From: Nitrobacter sp051535235
GTDB taxonomy: Bacteria; Pseudomonadota; Alphaproteobacteria; Rhizobiales; Xanthobacteraceae
NCBI RefSeq assembly: GCF_051535235.1
Contig: NZ_JBPPLZ010000002.1
Coordinates: forward strand, 62,001 to 126,000
Direction of reading: 5' to 3'
Length of the DNA: 64,000 bases
Part shown: positions 43,212-50,211 of the stretch, one piece after another
Layout: every line of letters begins with the position of its first letter
How positions within the stretch are numbered: position 1 is the first letter of the stretch
Notes under the pieces: model-generated
What the model was told of the DNA's origin: nothing
Databases searched by the model: none
What the model saw: only the letters and a program-made list of their open reading frames with translations
Made by a program: the position numbers and the translations under genes

Positions 43212-44698
43212 CGCGCGGCCTCCAGCGGAGATACCACGGTCAGCGCATGTGCTATCGTTTGGAAGTGATCCCATAAGGTTTGCGGCCACCATAATCCCAT
43301 GACCAGTAAGGGGACGAGCGCGAGCCACATCGGCGCCAGACACCATGCGCTGACTGGAGTCACCTTTCTTTCGGCCACTGTGCCGTTATCGAAGGACATT
43401 GTCTTGAAGTGATTGAGAAAGCCGATGAAGATGACGATGAGCAGCACGGCTAATAACGCGACGAGGACATAGTCAGCTTCAGCGAGGCCCGCTCGAATGA
43501 TGGACAATTCGCTGAGAAAAAGCGCAAATGGCGGCGCGCCGGTGATCGCGACAGCGCCTGCCAGCCATAATCCTCCGAGCATTGGTAGATTGTGAAGGAC
43601 TCCACGAATTGCCGGAATCCGTTTTGTCTCGTATGCGCGCATGATACTTCCCGCACCGAAGAACATCGCGGACTTGTTCAGTGAGTGGTTCAGCATGTGG
43701 TAGAACGCGCCGGCGATTCCGAGAGGCCCGCCAAAGCCGAACCCCAGTGCGATGACGCCCATGTGCTCGACGCTGGAATAAGCCATCAGCCGCTTGACGC
43801 CCTTTTGCCGAACGATGAACAGCGCCGCAACGAGCAACGAGAAGGTGCCGAGCGCGAGAAGCGTTCCATGCGCCAGCGGTCCGATCCCGGCCGCGTCAGC
43901 GACGACGAGGTATCGCACGATGCCGATCATGGCGGTGTTAAGAAGGGCTCCCGACAACAGGGCAGAAACGGGAGCGGGGCCTTCGCTGTGCGCGTCCGGC
44001 AACCAGGTGTGCATTGGCGCCAGGCCGACCTTCGTGCCGTATCCGATCAGGACTAGAAGAAAAGCCAGCGAGACCAAAGGCGAGTTGAGGCGCGGCGCGA
44101 CCTGTTGAAGGGTTTCCCAGGTCATGTCGTAGGTTGGTCCGAGAACGAACGTGCCGCTCCAGTAGAATAAAACGGTTCCGAGCAGCGCCAGGCTGATGCC
44201 GGCCGACACGATGATGATATATTTCCAGGCTGCCTCGATGCTTTCGGCCTCGCGTTCGAAGGCCACCAGAAATGTGCTGATCAAGGTCGTGAGCTCGATT
44301 GCGATCCAGTAGAGTCCGGCATTGTTCATCATCGGGCCGACAAGCGTGCTTAAGGCGAAACCCGCGAACATTGCGTAGAAACGATAAAGGCGATCCTCCT
44401 CGCCGAGCAACCGCATGTAGCCGATCGCGTAAATCGAAGCGAGAAAGTAGACGATGGCGGCGCATAGAATCGACCAGGTGCCTAAGCCGTCGATGATGAT
44501 GTATTCACCCCAGAACAGCACCTTTGTATCGGGCACGAGGAGCAGAATCGCAAAAACGGAAATTAGCGAGATAATGCTGGCAACAAGGTTTAGGGCTTCG
44601 GCCGCGCGTGGCCGGTGTATGATCACGATCAGAATGATGGCGACGGCCGGCGCTGCGGCAAGGGCGAAAACAAATGCGCTGACCGCGTTCATCGTCAT
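43208..44698 (-). CDS. Ehr/hydrogenase-4-like antiporter subunit (HyfF/NuoN family)
   Basis: 496 aa with about 13-14 membrane helices. Key residues are kept: TM5 Glu in 'YWIAIELTTLISTFLVAFER', TM7 Lys in 'YGTKVGLAPMHTWLPDAHSE', and Lys in 'MLNHSLNKSAMFFGAGSI'. It is the second pumping subunit of the complex. Start and stop overlap the neighbours by 4 bp, so the genes are translationally coupled. Confidence 0.9.
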   Translation of the reverse strand: MTMNAVSAFVFALAAAPAVAIILIVIIHRPRAAEALNLVASIISLISVFAILLLVPDTKVLFWGEYIIIDGLGTWSILCAAIVYFLASIYAIGYMRLLGEEDRLYRFYAMFAGFALSTLVGPMMNNAGLYWIAIELTTLISTFLVAFEREAESIEAAWKYIIIVSAGISLALLGTVLFYWSGTFVLGPTYDMTWETLQQVAPRLNSPLVSLAFLLVLIGYGTKVGLAPMHTWLPDAHSEGPAPVSALLSGALLNTAMIGIVRYLVVADAAGIGPLAHGTLLALGTFSLLVAALFIVRQKGVKRLMAYSSVEHMGVIALGFGFGGPLGIAGAFYHMLNHSLNKSAMFFGAGSIMRAYETKRIPAIRGVLHNLPMLGGLWLAGAVAITGAPPFALFLSELSIIRAGLAEADYVLVALLAVLLIVIFIGFLNHFKTMSFDNGTVAERKVTPVSAWCLAPMWLALVPLLVMGLWWPQTLWDHFQTIAHALTVVSPLEAAR

Positions 44699-45375
44699 CC
44701 TACCAACCGTTTGAGCTGCAACGAACTGGTCGTGCCGACGTGAGTCAACAGGTACTGCACCAGGACGCCGAAGCAGGCGACGACAATGAGCAGATCAAAC
44801 AGGATGACGATTTCGAGCAGGAGCGGCATGCCGGGAACAAGAATTTGCGCTCCGAGAAAGACGCCATTTTCCAAAACCAGAAGACCAAGGATCTGGCTTA
44901 TCGCTTCATGCCGGACCGAAAGCATGAGAAAGCCGATCAGCTTCATCGAGAGCATGACCGTCAGCGCGAGCACGACGATCGTTCCGGCAAGACCTAAGGC
45001 AGCGCCAATACGATAGGAAACAGCCAGAGCGAAAACGACGGCGAATGCACCGATCACAAGGCTGGAGCTGGCCTGCAGGATCACGTGAACTTCGCGATGT
45101 GCTTCCAGGCGCCTGATAATGCGCAGGATGAGATAGGGAAGAAGCAGGCCCCTGAAAGCCGCCGTCAGAATCGCAACGATAAAGAGTTCGTCGTAGTTTC
45201 CATAGTAGCCGACCGCGCCCGAAAGAATGGCAATGAGCCACGACTGGGCCGCGAAGGCGAAGAGATAATGGCGAAGCCATCGCGAGCCGAGCATCACGAA
45301 GGATAATAACAGGCTGCCGATCGCCAGGAGGCTGAACAGAGAGGCGGGCAGGGGATCGAGATGTGCCGCGAGCAT
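44695..45375 (-). CDS. HyfE-like subunit (NuoK-related)
   Basis: A 226-aa protein of about seven helices. It includes 'ISQILGLLVLENGVFLGAQI', which holds the Glu of NuoK/MrpC-type subunits, and ends 'HVGTTSSLQLKRLVG'. HyfE proteins are longer than NuoK and fuse two similar halves. Located between HyfC- and HyfF-like genes, 4 bp after the former. Confidence 0.85.
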   Translation of the reverse strand: MLAAHLDPLPASLFSLLAIGSLLLSFVMLGSRWLRHYLFAFAAQSWLIAILSGAVGYYGNYDELFIVAILTAAFRGLLLPYLILRIIRRLEAHREVHVILQASSSLVIGAFAVVFALAVSYRIGAALGLAGTIVVLALTVMLSMKLIGFLMLSVRHEAISQILGLLVLENGVFLGAQILVPGMPLLLEIVILFDLLIVVACFGVLVQYLLTHVGTTSSLQLKRLVG

Positions 45376-45379
45376 GGGA

Positions 45380-46327
45380 CTAGCTCAGTTGAGTACCGAC
45401 AATCGCAAGGATCGCCAGCATGAAGGACGCTGCGAGTGGCTCCTGGTATCGGTAGAAGCGCAGTCGGGACTGTACGGTTTCGACGAGCACGACGACGCAG
45501 GCGACCATGAGGAATTTGATCGCAAGGGCGCCGAGGGATCCGATGACTCCGATCGCCGTTCCCTGGACGGAGAGCGCCCAGGGAAACAGCAACACGTTGC
45601 AGAAGATCGTATAGAGGATGAATTGCTTCATCATCGACGCCCATCGAAGGATGGCAAGCATCGGCCCCGAATATTCGAGAATCCTCGCCTCCTCGATCAT
45701 GTAGACTTCGATATGCGTGCTTGAATGAATTGGGAGCCGATCCGTCTCGACCAGGATCAACACGAAGAAGGCCGCGACCAGAAATAGATGCGTCGGCCCC
45801 CAATAGATCCACGGCTGCGCGACGAGCAGATGGTTGACCACGAAGGGCAACATCGATTTCGCCAACAGCGTGATGCCGACGAAAACAAGTATGAGTGTCG
45901 GCTCTGCAAGAATGGTGACCATGACCGAGCGGCTGGAGCCGATGCCGCCGTAAGCACTGCGCGTATCGAGACCGGCGAGCGTGATCATGAACGACCCGAG
46001 CGTCAGGATCAGGCCGCCGCCGAGGATGTCTCCCATGTTCGAGAGTGGCAGCGGAAAGTTGGTGAGAACGGGGATCAGAATGGGAACAGTCAACGTTGTA
46101 GTGAACGCAACGATCGGCGCTGACCAGTAAAGCCATGACGCGGTGTCAGGCACGACGATCTGCTTGTGAAACAGCTTCCAGAGATCGCGATAAGGCTGAA
46201 AGATTCCCGGGCCCTGGCTGCGCTGGACCCGTTCCTGAAACTGCAGGATTACGCCCTGCAATAAGGGCGCGAGTAGCAGCGTGGTGAGTACCTGGGCGAT
46301 TTGGAGGAGGATATCGCGCGCGGTCAC
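45380..46327 (-). CDS. HyfC/NuoH-like membrane subunit
   Basis: The GTG at 46325-46327 with GGGAGG upstream is preferred; an ATG at 46409-46411 is also possible, overlapping the riboswitch platform. The product has about 315 aa and eight helices. 'VQRSQGPGIFQPYRDLWKLF' and 'NMGDILGGGLILTLGSFMITLAGL' (read as two parts) and 'HIEVYMIEEARILEYSGPML' are typical of HyfC/NuoH, which couples the redox arm to proton movement. It is the first gene of the Ehr-crcB operon behind riboswitch g. Confidence 0.88.
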   Translation of the reverse strand: MTARDILLQIAQVLTTLLLAPLLQGVILQFQERVQRSQGPGIFQPYRDLWKLFHKQIVVPDTASWLYWSAPIVAFTTTLTVPILIPVLTNFPLPLSNMGDILGGGLILTLGSFMITLAGLDTRSAYGGIGSSRSVMVTILAEPTLILVFVGITLLAKSMLPFVVNHLLVAQPWIYWGPTHLFLVAAFFVLILVETDRLPIHSSTHIEVYMIEEARILEYSGPMLAILRWASMMKQFILYTIFCNVLLFPWALSVQGTAIGVIGSLGALAIKFLMVACVVVLVETVQSRLRFYRYQEPLAASFMLAILAIVGTQLS

Positions 46328-46437
46328 GGGCGGCCTCCCGGCACAGGGAAGGGCAACCTGATAGTTATTGACCGGGGACTTGTTTGGGGAGATCGTTTGA
46401 GCAAGGCGCATAACTCCCGTCTGCCAGAAATTGGCTC

Positions 46438-46486
46438 GACAGGAGTCATCAGCCCCGAGGGCGGTTAAAAGGCGAACTCCATCGCC
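46438..46486 (-). promoter_or_regulatory. Fluoride riboswitch (crcB motif), copy g
   Basis: Minus strand GGCGATGGAGTTCGCC, TTTTAACCGCC, CTCGGGGCTGATGACTCCTG: close to the published consensus. The platform CTCCTGTC/GACGGGAG (46414-46445), with an inner GCCA/TGGC, covers GGGAG next to the ATG at 46411. TTGACA is present upstream but the -10 spacing is unclear. It leads the Ehr-crcB operon. Confidence 0.95.
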
Positions 46487-46545
46487 GTGTATAAGACTGG
46501 CCTTCCCTCTCTCGATTGTCAAGAACCAGAGTAACTGCGCAGTGG

Positions 46546-46965
46546 TCAGTAGCGCATTTTGTCGGGAATGACCGCGCGTACACCGCCAAGAGGATCAGGG
46601 ATGTCACCGTCGCGACGGGGGATGAGATGGACATGGCAGTGAAATATGGTCTGACCGGAAACCAGACCGACATTCGCGCCGACGTTGAAACCCTTCACCA
46701 GGGGATCGGTCTTTATGATCTCCGATCTAAGATGTCGCAACAGTTCATTGGCTGCGGCTAGCTCCGGATCCGTCAGGTCGAAATATGTCGCGGCATGGCG
46801 ATAGGGAAGAACCAGAGTGTGGAGAAATGTAACCGGCGTCGTATCGCGGACCGCGAATGTCAGCTCGTTTCGCATAACAACGGCAGGCCCATCGCGCAAG
46901 GCGCAGAAAACGCAGTCAGGCGCGCGAGTCTTTACGTCTGGTTGTTGGCTCGTTGCTTTTGTCAT
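46546..46965 (-). CDS. HIT-family hydrolase
   Basis: About 139 aa from MTKATSQQPDVKTRAPDCVF; 15 extra upstream codons are open. The N-terminal CxxC ('DCVFCALRDG') and the HIT triad 'FHCHVHLIPRRDGD' mark a nucleotide hydrolase/transferase of the HIT/HINT type. It lies on the minus strand just downstream of the region divergent to DUF211. No riboswitch directly upstream. The substrate is unknown. Confidence 0.88.
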   Translation of the reverse strand: MTKATSQQPDVKTRAPDCVFCALRDGPAVVMRNELTFAVRDTTPVTFLHTLVLPYRHAATYFDLTDPELAAANELLRHLRSEIIKTDPLVKGFNVGANVGLVSGQTIFHCHVHLIPRRDGDIPDPLGGVRAVIPDKMRY

Positions 46966-47041
46966 TCTACAAATGCCGCGTTGAGTTCTATGTGATCCGC
47001 AGTCTGGCACTTTTTAGCAAACGTCCCAAGAGGTGAGACGA

Positions 47042-47326
47042 ATGAACATTCGCCAGATGCTACTTGATGTCGATAAAGCCGTTGCCCGACCATCATTGCT
47101 CGAAATTGCGGCCGTACTTGACCGGTGCACGGGGGTTGAGGCTGTGAACATTACAGTCGAGGAAATCGACATTGAAACCGTTGGCATGAACGTGTCGATC
47201 GAGGGCAGCAATATGAGTTACGAGGAGATCACAGGGGCGATCGAAAAAACTGGTGCTGTCGTCCATAGTTTGGACGAGATCGCGATCGGTGAACGCATCA
47301 TTCCACGAATCCCCCGCGTCCGATGA
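47042..47326 (+). CDS. DUF211 family protein
   Basis: 94 aa from MNIRQMLLDVDKAVARPSLL with AGAGGTG upstream. 'GVEAVNITVEEIDIETVGMN' and 'ISYEEITGAIEKTGAVVHSLDE'-like elements (here NMSYEEITGAIEKTGAVVHS) match DUF211, a small ferredoxin-like-fold protein seen mostly in archaea. Its stop overlaps the VIT-like gene, so both are co-translated. The function is unknown. Confidence 0.8.
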   Translation: MNIRQMLLDVDKAVARPSLLEIAAVLDRCTGVEAVNITVEEIDIETVGMNVSIEGSNMSYEEITGAIEKTGAVVHSLDEIAIGERIIPRIPRVR

Positions 47327-47874
47327 AGGCGTTCGATTTTATTCGACACCCGAATAATCGACTCGACATCGTCGCCGGACTGATTGATGGGATCTTGAAC
47401 GCATTGACGTTGGCAGCCGGCCGCCTGATACACGCCGGTGGCGAGGGTGCGACGCTAAGCCTCGCGGTGCGAGTAAGCGTAGCTGCTGGCGCAACGACTA
47501 TTTTCGTGTTCTTTGTCGCTCACTACGCGCAGCTACGTGTCGAATTGGTACGACATGAGCGCGAATTGAATTTGATGGCGCATGGTAAGCTCGCTGCTAC
47601 GAGCCTCGGCCGAAGCGTGTTTTTCGAGTCACTCTACAAAGCCTTGCTGGCAGCAAGCTTTAGTTTGGCAGGCGCGCTCTTTCCTTTAATTCTCTGCGCT
47701 TGGTTGACGTCTCCGCCATGGCTGGGTCTGGCGATCACAATTATTGCGCTCGGCGGATTAGGGGCTCTGCTGGCCAAAACTTTCTATGGCTCCTCGCTTA
47801 CGTGGGGAGTGTGTCTGTTTGTCGGCGGGATCATGCTGACTTTTGTCGGCATGAAACTTGATCTGGTAGGATAA
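47323..47874 (+). CDS. VIT/CCC1-like membrane protein
   Basis: 183 aa with about five helices. 'NNRLDIVAGLIDGILNALTL' at the N terminus resembles the first helix of the VIT1/CCC1 family of Fe2+/Mn2+ transporters (cf. the D-x-x-G-x-x-D/N-x-x segment). The long cytoplasmic insertion with Glu-rich metal domain of plant VIT1 is absent. It overlaps DUF211 by 4 bp. Substrate is inferred only from the family. Confidence 0.7.
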   Translation: MKAFDFIRHPNNRLDIVAGLIDGILNALTLAAGRLIHAGGEGATLSLAVRVSVAAGATTIFVFFVAHYAQLRVELVRHERELNLMAHGKLAATSLGRSVFFESLYKALLAASFSLAGALFPLILCAWLTSPPWLGLAITIIALGGLGALLAKTFYGSSLTWGVCLFVGGIMLTFVGMKLDLVG

Positions 47875-47880
47875 TATCGG

Positions 47881-48630
47881 CTACCCCAACGGTGGGATTT
47901 CTATTCGTTCGAGGATTTGGTCGAGGCCGATCAGCCGATAGATCAGAATCGTACCAGTAGCAAAGCTAATATTGACGATCTCATCAGGGGTTCGGCGGTC
48001 GAGCGACATGACGATCGAGCGCAGGGAATTTCCATGGGCGACAACAAGGACACGACGGCCTTCGGTGAGGAGTGGTAAGATGTTTCGTTCAAAAAACGGA
48101 AGTGTTCGCGCCGCCGTCATCGCAAGGCTTTCGCCACCGGGCGGCGCAATATCATAGGAGCGCCGCCAGAGCTGTACGCGCGCAGCACCCCAGCGGTCGG
48201 CCGCTGCGGTGCGGGTCAGCCCGGCCAATTCGCCATAGTCCCGTTCATTGAGCGCAGCGTCTTCGAAGATCGGCGTCGATGCGGTGTGAAGCTCTTTCAG
48301 AATCAAGAACAGGGTTTGCTGGGCGCGTTTGAGTTTGCTCGTGAACGCGATGTCGCAATCAAATCCCCTGTTCCTGAGCGTATGTCCTACGGCAATAGCT
48401 TCCTGGATCCCGGTTGCCGTCAAAGGCGGATTCTTCAATCCCGTAAAGCGATCCTGTTTGTTAAACTCACTTTCCCCATGTCGGATGAGAACCAATGTAC
48501 CTCGTTCTCGCTCCGACGATGTCGTGATGGTAGATGCGACAAATGACGGAGATCGATGACGGTCCCTACGCGAGCGGATGACTTTGACGACAAATGGCCC
48601 GTTCGGGGAATCTCTATGAAATGGAGCCAT
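47881..48630 (-). CDS. gpmA: 2,3-bisphosphoglycerate-dependent phosphoglycerate mutase
   Basis: The ATG at 48628-48630 has an excellent AGGAGGT, giving 249 aa, with about 45 extra N-terminal residues compared with ordinary GpmA. The core begins 'GTLVLIRHGESEFNKQDRFTG', continues with 'ALNERDYGELAGLTRTAAAD', and the second His is in 'RRVLVVAHGNSLRSIVMSLD'. It interconverts 3- and 2-phosphoglycerate, the step before enolase. The riboswitch h leader includes its Shine-Dalgarno in the switching hairpin. Confidence 0.92.
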   Translation of the reverse strand: MAPFHRDSPNGPFVVKVIRSRRDRHRSPSFVASTITTSSERERGTLVLIRHGESEFNKQDRFTGLKNPPLTATGIQEAIAVGHTLRNRGFDCDIAFTSKLKRAQQTLFLILKELHTASTPIFEDAALNERDYGELAGLTRTAAADRWGAARVQLWRRSYDIAPPGGESLAMTAARTLPFFERNILPLLTEGRRVLVVAHGNSLRSIVMSLDRRTPDEIVNISFATGTILIYRLIGLDQILERIEIPPLG

Positions 48631-48715
48631 GCGACCTCCTGCTCGCCCACAATGCGCGGCTGTGGACGTCGTCATCCGGTCATCACGCACCGGACGCTTG
48701 CCGCGCTTTCAGTCA

Positions 48716-48762
48716 GCAGGAGTCATCAGCCTTTCGGCGGTTAAGGGAGACTCCATTCCCCG
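48716..48762 (-). promoter_or_regulatory. Fluoride riboswitch (crcB motif), copy h, translational type
   Basis: Minus strand GGGGAATGGAGTCTCCC, TTAACCGCC, GAAAGGCTGATGACTCCTGC. CTCCTGCT at the end of the aptamer (+ strand 48715-48722) is exactly complementary to AGCAGGAG (48636-48643), which contains the gpmA Shine-Dalgarno. Without ligand the site would be masked; ligand-bound P1 would free it. Confidence 0.94.
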
Positions 48763-48982
48763 TCTCCAATGTTGTTTTAACTTTTGCGCGTCGTGCGGCG
48801 CCGGTCAATGATGAGCGCTTATGCTGGAAGAAGACGACAGCGCGGCTTGCGCAGACGACGGAGTGCCTTTGCTGTGCCAAATCGACATCGGCGTCACTGG
48901 TTCGCGATTGGTCGACGTTGCACAATTGATCGACCATCGCGATACAACAGAGGAGATCGTCGCATCGCGCATGGATTGTCCG

Positions 48983-49011
48983 TTGCATGGAGGGCAGCTC
49001 TATGCTAGGAA
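48983..49011 (+). promoter_or_regulatory. Sigma-70-type promoter for riboswitch i
   Basis: -35 TTGCAT (48983-48988), 17-nt spacer, -10 TAGGAA (49006-49011), just upstream of the aptamer. Confidence 0.5.
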
Positions 49012-49018
49012 AACAGCT

Positions 49019-49063
49019 GGGATGGAGTCCCCCCAAATTGCCGTAAGGCTAATGACTCCTACT
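49019..49063 (+). promoter_or_regulatory. Fluoride riboswitch (crcB motif), copy i
   Basis: GGGATGGAGTCCCCCC, AAATTGCC, GTAAGGCTAATGACTCCTAC (CTAATGACTCC where other copies have CTGATGACTCC). CTCCTACTGCG (49056-49066) pairs perfectly with CGCGGTGGGAG (49075-49085), followed by CGTTTTATCC. GGTGGG can instead pair with CCCACC (49099-49104) of the terminator at 49097. It has the same three-hairpin layout as copy e. Confidence 0.9.
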
Positions 49064-49096
49064 GCGGTATTGATCGCGGTGGGAGCGTTTTATCCG

Positions 49097-49120
49097 AACC
49101 CACCAGATTGGTGGGTTTTT
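49097..49120 (+). terminator. Riboswitch-controlled intrinsic terminator (copy i)
   Basis: AACCCACC-AGATT-GGTGGG followed by TTTTTGTTTG. Confidence 0.85.
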
Positions 49121-49233
49121 GTTTGCCTGCAGATAGGCAGGCAGCTTCTCGCCGCGATTATCCTGCGCACAAACATACGACGGGAGAAATAGCATCTCCC
49201 GGCGAATGGATAATGCTGGAGAAGGACTGCGCG

Positions 49234-49515
49234 ATGAGCAGTATCGATACCACAACCAGACGAGAACCTGCGGCAGCATTCATTAGCCGAGTTTGGCACT
49301 GGATTGGCGATCATCGGGTCGACCATGTTTGGTCTCACGAGCCTCAGCCCGCGTTTCTTATCAAGATCGCCACAATCGTACCTGATGCAAATCGCTTCTT
49401 ATGCGGAAGCATTTTGCACGGATGTACGCCACTATCTCAGCCCGAGCGAGTGTTGATGCCTGCCAGAAAAGTGATCGGCATCCATGTGCGCGCTTCGAGA
49501 AATTCGAGGAACTGA
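49234..49515 (+). CDS. Hypothetical 93-aa protein behind riboswitch i
   Basis: The frame starts MSSIDTTTRREPAAAFISRV (GGAGAAGG upstream) and contains 'WHWIGDHRVDHVWSHEPQPA'. The second half looks less like a conserved protein, so the gene may be truncated or frameshifted at about 49390. It is the first frame after the riboswitch-terminator leader. The family is not recognised. Confidence 0.35.
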   Translation: MSSIDTTTRREPAAAFISRVWHWIGDHRVDHVWSHEPQPAFLIKIATIVPDANRFLCGSILHGCTPLSQPERVLMPARKVIGIHVRASRNSRN

Positions 49516-49666
49516 GCGCGCACGTTGATGTTGAGGCCAAGAAGCATCGTCGAGTCAGAGGAGACGCGCTGTTCCGGCAGCTCGATCCGGGCGCGGTCGG
49601 CGTCGGCTTCCACACCGACCCGGCGAGAGGACCATAGGCTCTCGTCGCGTTACGCAACGCAAGACA

Positions 49667-49690
49667 CCGGTTGGGCTTCGGCCCAATCGG
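49667..49690 (+). other. Strong stem-loop with TTCG tetraloop
   Basis: CCGGTTGGGC-TTCG-GCCCAATCGG forms a 10-bp stem (one G-T), followed by GTCTTGG rather than a T run. It may end a short transcript or stabilise RNA. Confidence 0.5.
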
Positions 49691-49768
49691 GTCTTGGTCA
49701 GCCGACTGTAAAGATCATTCACCGAGCGGCAACCCACAGTGGGCGGGCTCAATTATGGAGTGGAATCG

Positions 49769-50203
49769 ATGTGCGACTACAGCCTTCATACCATTGCATC
49801 GCGCCCGGCAAAAACCGGGGATTTGCTTGTGACGACCTCCTTCTCCGGATCCTATGATTTGCGTGGATTCTGCGCGAAAAATGAGCCCGGCGTTGCTGTT
49901 TGCCTGATGCCGGGAACGGAGCTGGCTTTCCGGACAATACCAGCGCGCCATCGCGTTCTTGCACCATTAGTATGGCTTGGCGTCTCCCTTCGCATAGATT
50001 CGAAACTGGCGCGGTTTCGACAGGTTAGCTTTGACGACCAAGTCCATGATGCGCTTGAATTCGCGAACGGAGAGGTCGAACTGGTGACCGGTCTTCGTCG
50101 AGGATTGGAGGCAACTGTTCTGCAGCTCCCGGCCGCGATTGGCGGCGACCGCTCGGCTACCAAGCACAATTCCGTTGTCTTACAAGCTGAAGCCGTATGG
50201 TAG
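49769..50203 (+). CDS. Conserved hypothetical protein (MCDYSLH type)
   Basis: 144 aa starting MCDYSLHTIASRPAKTGDLL. This opening is known to me only from uncharacterised proteins of rhizobial and related genomes. 'FCAKNEPGVAVCLMPGTELA' contains two Cys; later parts are soluble alpha/beta. GGAG lies upstream. It is 8 bp before the CBS-domain gene and probably co-transcribed with it. The function is unknown. Confidence 0.65.
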   Translation: MCDYSLHTIASRPAKTGDLLVTTSFSGSYDLRGFCAKNEPGVAVCLMPGTELAFRTIPARHRVLAPLVWLGVSLRIDSKLARFRQVSFDDQVHDALEFANGEVELVTGLRRGLEATVLQLPAAIGGDRSATKHNSVVLQAEAVW

Positions 50204-50211
50204 GAGACGTT

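Noticed and set aside
25106..49063. Alternative identity of the leader motif (guanidine, Mn or other riboswitch, or a protein operator)
   Set aside because: The GATGGAGT...CTGATGACTCC order with P1 and the presence of crcB, enolase and PPase fit the fluoride class; other classes have different cores.
48821..49192. 123-codon plus-strand ORF starting MLEEDDSAACADDG
   Set aside because: It runs through riboswitch copy i and its terminator; the RNA motif explains the conserved bases better than a protein.
49401..49637. 78-codon plus-strand ORF ending GAVGVGFHTDPARGP
   Set aside because: The end looks protein-like but there is no good start and the frame is interrupted upstream; possibly a remnant, not supported as a gene.
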